This document shows, one piece after another, positions 27,723 through 36,438 of a stretch of DNA of 64,000 nucleotides. The stretch's first letter is position 1, and each line of letters opens with the position of its first letter. The position numbers were made by a program, and so were the translations under genes. The stretch is from Pseudomonas jessenii (GTDB taxonomy: Bacteria; Pseudomonadota; Gammaproteobacteria; Pseudomonadales; Pseudomonadaceae), in NCBI RefSeq assembly GCF_002236115.1, contig NZ_NIWT01000003.1, positions 248,001 to 312,000 of the forward strand. The letters run 5' to 3'. The notes under the pieces are model-generated. The model saw nothing but the letters and a program-made list of their open reading frames with translations, was not told the origin of the DNA and made no database searches.

Positions 27723-28261
27723 CCTTCAGCGCACCCCGTCAACTTCAGGCAACCGCACTGTGCTGCGACCTTTTCCGCACGTCCGCCTGCCTATCTCCAG
27801 CCTTTGCACCAATAGTTTTCTCTCTATCTCATGGCACTTTGGTTTGATTGAACTACCTTCAAACTACAAGAAGTCATAACGGCTCGAGTTTTCACGTTAG
27901 CTTCAGTGATCAGATAGCGGATTGGCAAAAGGAGTTACCTCACCATGATCCTGGCAGGCGTTTTCCGGCTCTGTACCTGCATTGCCGATGACTTTCCGGG
28001 GGGACCAGGTCGAACCATAGGCGCGAGTATCGCTCCGACGGGCAGTCCAGGTCACCGGATCACTGAAAACCGTTTCAGCAATGGTCGCTCGCTATCCAGC
28101 CAGATCAGCGAATTGCGCCCGCTCGTGTGTAGCACGCAAGGAATAACGCCAAGGCCGTGGATAAGTGGTCTGGCGCATTGGGAGAGGTAGTCCGGTCCCC
28201 GTGAGTGATCCGAGACAACTTAGTCAGCCTGAAGATGGCCTATCCAGCGAGGATGTCCTTA
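27723..28261 (+). other. 539-base leader/intergenic region before the Tad secretin gene
   Basis: There is no conserved gene here. The left part is AT-rich compared with its surroundings (27820-27930). An open frame of 81 codons occupies the centre and is listed separately as doubtful. No confident sigma-70 or sigma-54 element was found. The junction between core genes and the Tad locus lies in this stretch. Confidence 0.5.
27945..28190 (+). CDS. Doubtful small ORF upstream of rcpA
   Basis: An 81-codon frame (MILAGVFRLCTCIADDF...) preceded by a perfect AAGGAG at about ten bases. The protein has no recognised domain and mixed composition, and it lies in a region otherwise lacking coding signals. 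The strong Shine-Dalgarno sequence is the only support. It could be a leader peptide, a decayed gene or chance. Confidence 0.25.
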   Translation: MILAGVFRLCTCIADDFPGGPGRTIGASIAPTGSPGHRITENRFSNGRSLSSQISELRPLVCSTQGITPRPWISGLAHWER

Positions 28262-29485
28262 ATGAGCTTTCGTACCGAGCCCGCTTTCAAGCGAATTATC
28301 CATGGCCTGTTCTGGATGGGCCTCAGCGTGGATGCGGCTCAGGCCGCGCCGGCCAATTGTTCACAACTGGACAATTGGCCGACAACGTACGAGGTCGGTC
28401 AGGGGCTGCAAAATGAACTGCGCAGCCCCGTTCCGGTAACGCAACTGGCGGTGGGTGACCCGAAAATTGCCGACGTGCAGCCCAGCGGCAGCAGCGCGTT
28501 CATACTCACGGGCATTGCGCCGGGGACCACCAGCCTGATGGTCTGGACCGCCTGTTCGAAAACGCCACGCCAAAGCATGGTGTTCGTCAAGGGTAGAGCC
28601 ACATCGGCGCTGACCAGTGTGCCGTCGGTGCCCTCCGACGACCCGTTGCTACCGAGCCAGGTGCAGACCGATATCCGCTTCGTTGAAGTCAGCCGGACCA
28701 AGCTCAAGGAAGCCTCCGCCTCGATTTTCGGCATCCGTGGCAACTGGTTGTTCGGCTCGCCGAGAACCTTGCCCACCATCGGCGGCATTGTCACGCCGTC
28801 GATACCGGTGAACAACGACAACTTCAACCTCACGTTTGCTACCGGCAGTACCTTGGTAGCGCTCAATGCGCTGGAGGGCAGCGGCTTCGCCTACACCCTG
28901 GCGCGGCCAAGCCTGGTAGCGCTCAGCGGGCAGAGTGCGAGCTTCCTGGCCGGCGGTGAAATACCGATTCCGGTGCCCAGTTCAGGCAGCGATAACGTGT
29001 CCATCGAGTACAAGGAATTCGGTATCCGCCTGACACTGACGCCAACCATCGTCGGGAAAAACCGTATCGCGCTGAAGGTGGCGCCGGAAGTCAGTGAACT
29101 GGACTTCACCAACGCCGTGAGCATCGCCGGCACGGTCGTCCCGGCCCTGACCGTGCGCCGGACCGATACCAGCATCTCCCTGGCCGACGGCGAAAGTTTC
29201 GTCATCAGCGGTCTGATCAGCTCCCGCAACAATTCCCAGGTGAACAAGTTTCCGGGGCTGGGCGATATCCCGGTTCTGGGCGCGTTTTTCCGCGACAACA
29301 CCATCAACCGTGAAGAGCGCGAACTGCTGATGATCGTCACCCCGCATCTGGTCCAGCCACTGGCTGCCAATGCACCACTACCGTCATTGCCTGGCGAGCA
29401 GCTGCGCAATTACGACCCGAACTTCTACCGCATGTTCTTCCTGGAAAATGGCGACTTCGACAGTCTCAGCGGACTCTCGAAATGA
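28262..29485 (+). CDS. rcpA: Tad pilus secretin RcpA/CpaC
   Basis: A 407-residue outer-membrane secretin through which the Flp pilus passes. The signal peptide ends at DAAQA/APANC. A pilus-assembly N-terminal domain follows (residues about 30-105, with VGDPKIADVQPSGSSAFILTGIAPGTTSLMVW), then the secretin domain with SGQSASFLAGGEIPIPVP and the C-terminal GLGDIPVLGAFFRD signature. Start at 28262 is chosen because GAGG ends nine bases before it; the ATG at 28253 abuts that site. It lies on the opposite strand from the pilin and motor genes. Confidence 0.93.
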   Translation: MSFRTEPAFKRIIHGLFWMGLSVDAAQAAPANCSQLDNWPTTYEVGQGLQNELRSPVPVTQLAVGDPKIADVQPSGSSAFILTGIAPGTTSLMVWTACSKTPRQSMVFVKGRATSALTSVPSVPSDDPLLPSQVQTDIRFVEVSRTKLKEASASIFGIRGNWLFGSPRTLPTIGGIVTPSIPVNNDNFNLTFATGSTLVALNALEGSGFAYTLARPSLVALSGQSASFLAGGEIPIPVPSSGSDNVSIEYKEFGIRLTLTPTIVGKNRIALKVAPEVSELDFTNAVSIAGTVVPALTVRRTDTSISLADGESFVISGLISSRNNSQVNKFPGLGDIPVLGAFFRDNTINREERELLMIVTPHLVQPLAANAPLPSLPGEQLRNYDPNFYRMFFLENGDFDSLSGLSK

Positions 29486-29604
29486 ACGGGAGCCTGAACC
29501 AGACTGGCCTCGCCCTCACTCGTAACGGTGACGTTGAACGCTTGCCGGGCCAGCTGTATTGCCATTGGCCAGGCGCTCAACCTGTTGTCGCCAGGGGACA
29601 TTCG

Positions 29605-30318
29605 ATGAAAGCAGTCATTGCAATAACGGCGACATTAATGCTCGCAGGTTGTGCCAGCAATGGCCTGTCTTCGCGACCGGCCAGCTGTGCCAAGCCCGGT
29701 TCGGAGCAAGAACTGGCCCTTAACCTGGCCGACAACATGGCCGACGAAGGCCGTTTGTATGCCAGCCTGGCGAATCTGGAAGGGTTGCCCGATAACCTGA
29801 TCCAGGTTCGCCTGCGCAAAGCGCGGGTGCTGCGCTTGATGGGGCGCAGCGGCGATGCGCAGCCGTTGTACGAAAGCTTGCTCGGAACCTGTCTGGCGGC
29901 TGAAGGGGAACATGGCCTGGGTCAGTTGGCCGCCGCCAAAAATGATAACGCCAGCGCTGCCACTCACCTTGAGCGTGCGGTGAAGATGGCCCCCACCGAC
30001 GACAGGATGCGAAATGACCTGGGGGTCGTCTACCTCAATCAGCAACGGATCCCTGAAGCACGCTTTGAGTTCATGACCGCCATGGAGCTCAAGCAGGCAA
30101 ACACACTGGCGGCACTCAACATGGTGACGCTGCTGATCTACCAGGATAACTGGAAGGCGGCCGCCGAACTCGTGACCCGCGCCGACTTGAGCCCCAAGCA
30201 AGTCGTAGAGGCTCAAACCCGCGCGGAAAAACTCAAGGCCTCCGCCAAAAAAGTGGTGGCTACCGACGGGAATCGCAAGACTGAGGTAGCCGATGCCTCT
30301 TCCAGTGCGAACAAGTAG
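29605..30318 (+). CDS. tadD: TadD-like TPR lipoprotein
   Basis: A 237-residue lipoprotein. The signal ends in the lipobox LMLAGC, and tetratricopeptide-like repeats fill residues 50-200 (for example NDNASAATHLERAVKMAPTDDRMRNDLGVVYLNQQRIPEARFEF in outline). TadD proteins help the secretin reach or assemble in the outer membrane. An in-frame ATG at 29482 overlaps the rcpA stop, but it would bury the lipoprotein signal; AGGGGA fits the 29605 start. Confidence 0.88.
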   Translation: MKAVIAITATLMLAGCASNGLSSRPASCAKPGSEQELALNLADNMADEGRLYASLANLEGLPDNLIQVRLRKARVLRLMGRSGDAQPLYESLLGTCLAAEGEHGLGQLAAAKNDNASAATHLERAVKMAPTDDRMRNDLGVVYLNQQRIPEARFEFMTAMELKQANTLAALNMVTLLIYQDNWKAAAELVTRADLSPKQVVEAQTRAEKLKASAKKVVATDGNRKTEVADASSSANK

Positions 30319-30336
30319 AACGTACGAGGAGTCGAG

Positions 30337-30606
30337 ATGAATACCAAAAGGCTGTTGATCGTGTGCACGGCTTGCCTGTCAACCACTGCCTGGGCCATTG
30401 AGCCGGGCCCTTCTTCGCCGTATCAACAAGGTACCGAACAGTGGTTGCAGCTGCAGATTCGCGGTGTGGTTGCCTCCCCTCACCTGCAAACCGCTTCGGC
30501 TACCGAACGTGACCTGGCCATGCAACGCTGGCTCAATAGCTTCAACTACCCGATTCCGGAATTTTATGACCAGGATTCAGCGGGAGAAATGACCATCGGC
30601 GAATGA
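30337..30606 (+). CDS. DUF3613 small exported protein of the Tad locus
   Basis: An 89-residue protein with a clear signal peptide (KRLLIVCTACLSTTAWA, cleavage before IEPG). The mature part includes QLQIRGVVASPHLQTA and ERDLAMQRWLNSFNYPIPEFY. It matches my memory of DUF3613, a family found downstream of tadD in beta- and gammaproteobacterial Tad loci. Its function is unknown; a periplasmic helper for the secretin is a reasonable guess. It lies 18 bases after tadD and is the last gene of the plus-strand unit. Confidence 0.75.
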   Translation: MNTKRLLIVCTACLSTTAWAIEPGPSSPYQQGTEQWLQLQIRGVVASPHLQTASATERDLAMQRWLNSFNYPIPEFYDQDSAGEMTIGE

Positions 30607-30625
30607 GGCATATCGATGGGTGACC

Positions 30626-30667
30626 GGCCTCTGGCGTAGTCCAGAGTGGCCTGGCTGCAAAGCCGGG
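30626..30667. terminator. Two tandem hairpins between convergent Tad operons
   Basis: CTCTGG/CCAGAG with a six-base loop, then CCTGGCT/AGCCGGG closing a GCAA tetraloop. There is no T-run, so termination may be Rho-assisted or weak. It lies about 20 bases after the DUF3613 stop and 150 bases from the tadC stop. Confidence 0.4.
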
Positions 30668-30820
30668 CTTGATGTCGTGTGCAGGAAATCAGTGGCATCT
30701 ACGCATTATCCATCCCTGGACGGATTACCCCGGAGCAGATGTGTAGATCCTTGACGAGAAAGTGCAGGTCGGACTCGGGTGGCAAGGCCGTCGCACTCGA
30801 CAGCCTCAAGCCATTTGACC

Positions 30821-31783
30821 TCACCCGAATGCTCTGAACACCCCGATCAGGGCTGGGCCGATGGCAACCAGAAAGAAGCTCGGCCACAGGCAGAAAATCA
30901 GCGGAAATATCAGTTTGGTACCGATTTTCGCCCCCGCCTCTTCGGCGGCCTGGGTACGCCGGTCACGGAACTCATCGGCATAGATACGCAGGGTGTCGGC
31001 CACGCTGGTACCAAAACGGATGCTCTGCGCCAACAGACTGACCAACCCTTGTACGTCATCCAGGCCGGTGCGCACAGCCAGTTGTTTGAGTGCCTCGGTA
31101 CTGGTAATGCCCGCGCGGATTTGCGCATTGACCTGGGCCAGTTCCTCAGCCAGCTCAACGTGGCTGACCGACATTTCTTCAGCCACACGTTCGATGGTCG
31201 TGGGCAGGGCCAGGCCCGACTCCACGCAGACAACCATCAGATCCAGCGCATCTGGAAACGCGACACGCAGCCGGTTTTGACGTGCCTCCTTACGCTTGCT
31301 GACATACAGTGCGGGCAACAGCCAGCCGATACCGGACGCCATGAGCACCAACAACAGGCCGATCATCAATGAGACCTTGGGGATAAACGGCAACAGCAGC
31401 AACACAAGGCCGATCAGTAACAGCGGTAACATCAGGCGCACTGCCCAGTACATCTGCACCGCAGAAGAGGAACGGTAACCCGCATGCATCAACAGGGTCC
31501 GGGTCACGGACGTCTTGGTCGACTCGGCCGAAGCAAAGCGCTGGCCGACCCGCTCCAGCAGCAATTGCAGGTTACCCGGAGCCTCCTGCCCGACCGCATT
31601 GCCTAAATGACCACGCTTGATCAACGCCAAGCGACGCTGCACCGGGTCCTGGAGGCCTAATACCAGCAACATCACTGCGATGACCGCAAGCACCGTACTA
31701 AAACCGATCACGCTAATGAACAATATGCGCGCCAGCTCTTCGTTCCCCGTAAGCCGACTGAACAACCCCAGTAAAAAGTCCAT
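30821..31783 (-). CDS. tadC: TadC, inner-membrane platform protein of the Tad pilus
   Basis: A 320-residue protein of the GspF/type II secretion F family. Hydrophobic helices occur near the N-terminus (ISVIGFSTVLAVIAVMLLVLGL), around residues 115-160, and at the C-terminus (LIFPLIFCLWPSFFLVAIGPALIGV). The cytoplasmic T2SSF core (residues about 180-285) has FPDALDLMVVCVESGLALPTTIERVA. With TadB it forms the platform on which the TadA motor acts. It is the last gene of the minus-strand operon, 30 bases after tadB. Confidence 0.92.
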   Translation of the reverse strand: MDFLLGLFSRLTGNEELARILFISVIGFSTVLAVIAVMLLVLGLQDPVQRRLALIKRGHLGNAVGQEAPGNLQLLLERVGQRFASAESTKTSVTRTLLMHAGYRSSSAVQMYWAVRLMLPLLLIGLVLLLLPFIPKVSLMIGLLLVLMASGIGWLLPALYVSKRKEARQNRLRVAFPDALDLMVVCVESGLALPTTIERVAEEMSVSHVELAEELAQVNAQIRAGITSTEALKQLAVRTGLDDVQGLVSLLAQSIRFGTSVADTLRIYADEFRDRRTQAAEEAGAKIGTKLIFPLIFCLWPSFFLVAIGPALIGVFRAFG

Positions 31784-31813
31784 GATCCTGTACCTCCCGG
31801 TAGCGAATACCGC

Positions 31814-32800
31814 TTAAACCTGAATCCGGATGATTTTTTTTATCCAGAAAATCCCGATCAACATGGCGCAGAAAGCGCCGATGATCAGCTTATGGCCCGT
31901 GGGATCATTGATCAGCACAGGAAGGTAGCTGGGGCTTGTAACGATGATCGCGATCGCCAGCACGAAAGGAATCGCCACCAGCACCCAGGCCGACATACGC
32001 CCTTCCGCCGACAAGGTCTTGATCTTGCGCTGGAAGCGGAAGCGTCCACGGATCAGCCGACTCAAACGCTCCAGCACTTCCGTCAGATTGCCGCCGGTCT
32101 CGCGATGGATGAGGATCGAGGTCACCAGCATCATCACCGTCATGCTCGGCATACGCTCCAGCAGGCCGAGCATGGCCCGGCGCACATCGTTGCCGTAGTT
32201 GATATCGGCGAAGGTCAGGCCAAACTCATGAGCGACCGCCCCTTGGTGCTCCTCGGCGACCAGGCGCAGGGTTTCGTTGAACGGGTGCCCGGCGCGCAGG
32301 GCCCGGCACATGGCATCCAGCGCATCTGGCAAACCTTCCTCGAACTGCGCAAAACGCTTGTTGCGATCACGCAGGATTTTCAGGACCGGGAGCCAGGCCA
32401 CCAAAAAAGCCGCCACCAGCGCCATCCACCAGATCGCCGAAAACATCAGGACTACGGCGCCGACTGCAACGCCCATGGCAAGCCCGAGCACTATCACCCG
32501 ATAAGCACGATATTCATGGCCCGACTGCTCGATCAACTGTGTCAGGTTCGCCATAAAAGGCAACTGCTCGAGCATCGCCTCCAGTGGCGACAAGCGCGTA
32601 AGGTACTTCTGCCTCAGCACCGTTTGCATGTTGGGTAGATGGTTGGCTTTCTCCAGTACATGCAAGCGGCTGCGGATGAGCTTGCGCATCTTCCCGGCCT
32701 CGCCGAATACCGGCACTGCCACGCCCTGGGACAGAAGGAAGACGGCGATAAACACCATGCCGAGGAACATCAGAATGAATTCACCAGGAATATTGCTCAT
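31814..32800 (-). CDS. tadB: TadB, inner-membrane platform protein of the Tad pilus
   Basis: A 328-residue GspF-family partner of TadC. It has an N-terminal helix ([22 protein letters not shown]), two central helices, the T2SSF domain with [22 protein letters not shown] and [19 protein letters not shown], and two C-terminal helices. Start at MSNIPGEF overlaps the tadA stop by four bases; the longer frame starting MDGG is less likely. Confidence 0.92.
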   Translation of the reverse strand: MSNIPGEFILMFLGMVFIAVFLLSQGVAVPVFGEAGKMRKLIRSRLHVLEKANHLPNMQTVLRQKYLTRLSPLEAMLEQLPFMANLTQLIEQSGHEYRAYRVIVLGLAMGVAVGAVVLMFSAIWWMALVAAFLVAWLPVLKILRDRNKRFAQFEEGLPDALDAMCRALRAGHPFNETLRLVAEEHQGAVAHEFGLTFADINYGNDVRRAMLGLLERMPSMTVMMLVTSILIHRETGGNLTEVLERLSRLIRGRFRFQRKIKTLSAEGRMSAWVLVAIPFVLAIAIIVTSPSYLPVLINDPTGHKLIIGAFCAMLIGIFWIKKIIRIQV

Positions 32801-34239
32801 GACTGCCGTGCCTCCATCCACTCAGGCCTGAACATCGTCAGCGGCAACTCGATGCCGCGCTTGGCCAGCACATCGCGGAAAGCGGGGATCATGCCGCTGG
32901 GCCGATAATCACCCAGCACTTCGCCGTTTTCGCCCACACCATGGCGCGCGTAGGAGAAGATTTCGGTCATGGTGATGATCTCGCCTTCCATGCCGTTGAT
33001 CTCCTGCACGCTGACCAGGCGGCGCTTGCCGTCCTCCTGGCGTTCCAACTGAATCACCACATCGATGGCCGAAGCGATCTGCTGACGCATGGCCTTGATC
33101 GGGAAGGTCGCCCCGGTCATCGACACCATGTTCTCGATCCGCCCCAACGCATCGCGCGCGGTGTTGGCGTGGATTGTGGTCAACGAGCCGTCGTGACCGG
33201 TGTTCATCGCTGTCAGCATGTCCAGCGCCTCGACGCCGCGCACTTCGCCGATCACGATACGGTCCGGACGCATCCGCAGACTGTTGCGCACCAACTCCCG
33301 CTGGCTCACCTCGCCACGTCCCTCGATGTTCGAAGGCCGGGTTTCCAGACGCACCACGTGGGGCTGCTGCAGTTGCAGTTCGGCCGAGTCTTCGATGGTG
33401 ACGATCCGCTCGTTTTGCGGAATGAAACTGGACAGGACATTGAGCATGGTGGTCTTGCCGCTGCCGGTACCACCGGAAATCAGCACGTTCAAGCGCCCAC
33501 GCACTATCGCCTTGAGCAGCAGGGCAATGGCTGGGGTCAAGGTCCCTACCTGGATCAGGCTGTCGGTATTGAGCAGGTCTACCGCAAAGCGCCGGATCGA
33601 CATGCTCGGGCCGTCGATGGCCAGCGGCGGGATAATCGCGTTGACCCGCGAACCGTCCTTGAGCCGGGCATCCACCAAGGGTGAGGACTCGTCGATGCGC
33701 CGGCCCAGGCTGGAAACGATACGGTCGATGATGTTCAGTAAATGCTGATCATCGCGAAAGCGTACATCGGTCCGTTGCAGTTTGCCGAAGCGCTCGACAT
33801 AGACCGAGGCATGACCGTTGACCAGAATGTCGGACACGCTGTGGTCAGCCAGCAAGGGTTCCAGCGGGCCAAGGCCGAGCACCTCGTCGGTGATCTGCTT
33901 GATGATCAATTGGCGGCTGGAAGTACTCACCGGTGCCGAATGCTCATCGAGCAGGCGCTGGCAAATATCGCGAATCTGCCGCGCGGCCTCAGCCTGTTCA
34001 AGGGAGTCCAGCAAGGACAGGTCCATGACCTTGAGCAACTGCTGGTAGATCTTTTCCCGCCACTCGGCTTCTACCGGGGTGACCTGACTTCTGGTTTCGT
34101 AAAGAACGTCCGGCGTTGCACGCTCCCACGCCATTACTTCCTCTGCCGGATCCTGCTGGTCGTCACCCGGCTGGCCAGCCGACGATGGGGTGGGTTTACC
34201 GGATTGTTTGCGCAAGCGGTTACGAAAGTCGCTGATCAT
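32797..34239 (-). CDS. tadA: TadA/CpaF, secretion motor ATPase of the Tad pilus
   Basis: A 480-residue hexameric ATPase that powers pilus assembly. Walker [13 protein letters not shown] is near residue 260, with the Asp-box, Walker B region ([14 protein letters not shown]) and His-box ([19 protein letters not shown]) typical of CpaF proteins. The N-terminal 80 residues are charged and low in conservation. It lies three bases after tadZ. Confidence 0.95.
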   Translation of the reverse strand: MISDFRNRLRKQSGKPTPSSAGQPGDDQQDPAEEVMAWERATPDVLYETRSQVTPVEAEWREKIYQQLLKVMDLSLLDSLEQAEAARQIRDICQRLLDEHSAPVSTSSRQLIIKQITDEVLGLGPLEPLLADHSVSDILVNGHASVYVERFGKLQRTDVRFRDDQHLLNIIDRIVSSLGRRIDESSPLVDARLKDGSRVNAIIPPLAIDGPSMSIRRFAVDLLNTDSLIQVGTLTPAIALLLKAIVRGRLNVLISGGTGSGKTTMLNVLSSFIPQNERIVTIEDSAELQLQQPHVVRLETRPSNIEGRGEVSQRELVRNSLRMRPDRIVIGEVRGVEALDMLTAMNTGHDGSLTTIHANTARDALGRIENMVSMTGATFPIKAMRQQIASAIDVVIQLERQEDGKRRLVSVQEINGMEGEIITMTEIFSYARHGVGENGEVLGDYRPSGMIPAFRDVLAKRGIELPLTMFRPEWMEARQS

Positions 34240-34242
34240 GGG

Positions 34243-35463
34243 TCACCCCCCGAAAAAACGGTTGAAGGCGCGTTTGAACACGCCTTTTTTTCCAGCCATC
34301 TGGTTGCCGACCAGGTCATCGGCCACGTTGCGCAGGGCAACGGTGATCGCCGCCTTCGGCGCATGCAGACTCAACGGCACGCCAGTGTTCTGACTCTGGC
34401 TGACCAGGTTGAAGTCGTTGGGCAGTTTCGACAGGTTCGTGCAGCGCAGCGCCTCGCCGATATCCTTGAGGCTGACCGCTGCCGCCTTGTCATAGCGGTT
34501 GACCACTATCTGCAATTGATCCCCGCGCACGCCCAGGTCTTCGCGAAGAATCCGCACCAGGGAGCTGGCATCGCGCAGGTGGCTGACGCTCTGCTGCACC
34601 ACCACGTACACCCGATCCACCTGTTCCAGCACGGAGCCGGTGAGGTGGTCGATTTGCCGCGGCAGATCGATCACTACCCAGTCATAGCTGGCGCGGGTCA
34701 ACTGCAACAAGGTGTCAAGTTGCTCCGGTTGGGCATCCTGCGGCAGACACAGCTCACCGGCCCGGCCGCCCAGCACATGCAAGGTCGGGCTGAAGTGGCT
34801 GCAAAAACCGCGCAGCGCGACGCTGTCCATGCCGTCGATCTGATGCAACACCTCCAGATGGCTATGCGTCTGCGCCACATCCAGGTAATGCGTCACGCTG
34901 CCAAATTGCAGGTCCATGTCCAGCAACAGGGTACTGCCACCCTTCATGCTGAGCTGCTGAGCCAGGTTGCAGGCCAGCATGGTCCCGCCCGAGCCGCCCT
35001 TGGCGCTGATCACGGCAAGCAATTTCCCTACTGTCCCGCTGCCGGTCCGAACCTCCATGACCAGCCGATTCAAGGCGGCGACCAGTTCTGTTTCGGCAAC
35101 GGGCTCCGGCAGCACGTCACGGGCACCGGCCTGCATCGCCAGGCGCATGCCTTCCTGTTCGCTCAGAAGTCCGCACACCAACATCGGCGGACGCTCATGG
35201 GCCGGGCGCTGCAACAGTGCTGCCAGCTCCTCACGCCACAGGTGGCTGACGCGCAACAGCAGCAGATCGGGCATCCGGTCCAGGCCGTAGAGCGGGTCGA
35301 CATGCCCATTGCTCACCAGGCGAGTGCTCACCTCCAGGCTGGGCATGCGTTGGCAGACGCTCTGCAGGTCGCGCAACGACGAGGCATCACGACTGCTGAT
35401 CAGCAACCTGAGCCCGGCTTTGCCGGTCGAACTGGAGAGAGGAGTGTCCTTGGTATTCAGCAT
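34243..35463 (-). CDS. tadZ: TadZ/CpaE, ParA-like pilus localisation protein with degenerate P-loop
   Basis: A 406-residue protein. The N-terminal ~130 residues look like an atypical receiver (LRLLISSRDASSLRDL, PDLLLLRVSHLW). The C-terminal part is a ParA/MinD-type ATPase fold. The P-loop reads SAKGGSGGTMLACNLA: the leading signature lysine is kept, but the GK(T/S) lysine is glycine. Switch regions DMDLQFG and VVIDLPRQID remain. TadZ places the Tad machine in the cell; P-loop decay is reported in part of the family. Its 3' end lies three bases before tadA; its 5' end overlaps the upstream TadE-like gene by seven bases. Confidence 0.9.
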   Translation of the reverse strand: MLNTKDTPLSSSTGKAGLRLLISSRDASSLRDLQSVCQRMPSLEVSTRLVSNGHVDPLYGLDRMPDLLLLRVSHLWREELAALLQRPAHERPPMLVCGLLSEQEGMRLAMQAGARDVLPEPVAETELVAALNRLVMEVRTGSGTVGKLLAVISAKGGSGGTMLACNLAQQLSMKGGSTLLLDMDLQFGSVTHYLDVAQTHSHLEVLHQIDGMDSVALRGFCSHFSPTLHVLGGRAGELCLPQDAQPEQLDTLLQLTRASYDWVVIDLPRQIDHLTGSVLEQVDRVYVVVQQSVSHLRDASSLVRILREDLGVRGDQLQIVVNRYDKAAAVSLKDIGEALRCTNLSKLPNDFNLVSQSQNTGVPLSLHAPKAAITVALRNVADDLVGNQMAGKKGVFKRAFNRFFGG

Positions 35464-35951
35464 GGCGTGATCTCCCCGGAATCGGAATGACGCCCAAGGC
35501 TTTCGCGTGGCAAGGTTGCCCTGAATGCAGGCAGGGTAATGGGCACGCCGAACCCGGGAATAAACAGATTGAAAACGAAGTTTTGCAGACTCAACCGGAC
35601 ATAGCGGATGGCACGAAAACCGTTGGCACTGACCAGGTCAGCGGGGTTGGCCACCAGAGCACCGTTTACGTCCAGATAGGTCAGCGTCAGGTTGGTGGTG
35701 GCCAGATTGCCGATCAGCTGGCTCGTACCTGCATCGGTCGCGGCATTGAAGATCGCCCGCCGCAGAATCACCGGATCGCTGATATTGCACACCGCCGCCA
35801 GGCGCGTACCACGACGCACGGCTTCATCCAGCGCATTGACCGTGAAGTACAGACGGCCCATTTCCACCACGCCGAACAACAGCGTGAACACCAGCAGACC
35901 AATAACGGCGAACTCCACCGTATAGGTGCCGCGCATGTGTTTTCTGTTCAT
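35457..35951 (-). CDS. TadE-like minor pseudopilin (second copy)
   Basis: A 164-residue protein with one N-terminal membrane helix, RGTYTVEFAVIGLLVFTLLFGVVEMGRLYF, matching the TadE-like domain (glutamate of the pseudopilin motif in TVEF). The rest is a periplasmic domain. It starts at an ATG overlapping the stop of the other tadE-like gene (TGATG). Pseudopilins of this type are processed by the prepilin peptidase and prime pilus assembly. The longer upstream frame is unlikely because it would run into the preceding gene. Confidence 0.85.
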   Translation of the reverse strand: MNRKHMRGTYTVEFAVIGLLVFTLLFGVVEMGRLYFTVNALDEAVRRGTRLAAVCNISDPVILRRAIFNAATDAGTSQLIGNLATTNLTLTYLDVNGALVANPADLVSANGFRAIRYVRLSLQNFVFNLFIPGFGVPITLPAFRATLPRESLGRHSDSGEITPC

Positions 35952-36430
35952 CACAGCGCCCTCATCACGGTAGTGGCAACCAGCGGAATGCCCAGTGCAA
36001 TCTGACTGCCAAAAAAACCGGGAATCGATCCGGTGCAATTGCCAGCGCCAATTACCGGGCAGAACGTATAACTGATGGTGACCCGCACGTGGTCGGTGCC
36101 CACCGCGGCAACGACCACGTTGCCAGTCGTCAACCCTGACACCACGGCGGTCCCGGTGTTGGCAGGCACGCCATACACCGCAACGTTTTTTGTCTGCGTC
36201 AGTAGCGTACTGCTCAGAGCTACTGCACCAAGCGTCGAGTCCCAGGCGTTGCTGGCGACGAAACGGTCGGCATCGCGGCTGGCCTGCAATAGCAGGTTGT
36301 ACTGATAGAGCATGCGGCCGAACTCACCGAAGGCCAGCAACAGCAGCAGCAGCACCGGCAGGACGAGGGTGAATTCCACCATAGCCAGGCCTTGCTGGCG
36401 CTGCGGATGCTTAAATCCGTGAAGTCTCAT
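35951..36430 (-). CDS. tadE: TadE-like minor pseudopilin
   Basis: A 159-residue protein with the helix QQGLAMVEFTLVLPVLLLLLLAFGEFGRMLY, the TadE signature with the conserved glutamate in MVEF. The periplasmic remainder carries two cysteines (TFCPVIGAGNC). It lies between tadG and the second tadE-like gene, eight bases after tadG. Confidence 0.88.
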   Translation of the reverse strand: MRLHGFKHPQRQQGLAMVEFTLVLPVLLLLLLAFGEFGRMLYQYNLLLQASRDADRFVASNAWDSTLGAVALSSTLLTQTKNVAVYGVPANTGTAVVSGLTTGNVVVAAVGTDHVRVTISYTFCPVIGAGNCTGSIPGFFGSQIALGIPLVATTVMRAL

Positions 36431-36438
36431 GACGCCTC

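Noticed and set aside
29482..29604. Longer N-terminus for TadD starting at the ATG overlapping the rcpA stop
   Set aside because: It would place 41 extra residues before a clear lipoprotein signal and lipobox. The ATG at 29605 has a good ribosome site.
33742..35490. 582-codon plus-strand frame opposite tadA and tadZ
   Set aside because: It is antisense to two clear Tad genes and rich in His and Gln. It has no motif and is explained by third-position GC bias.
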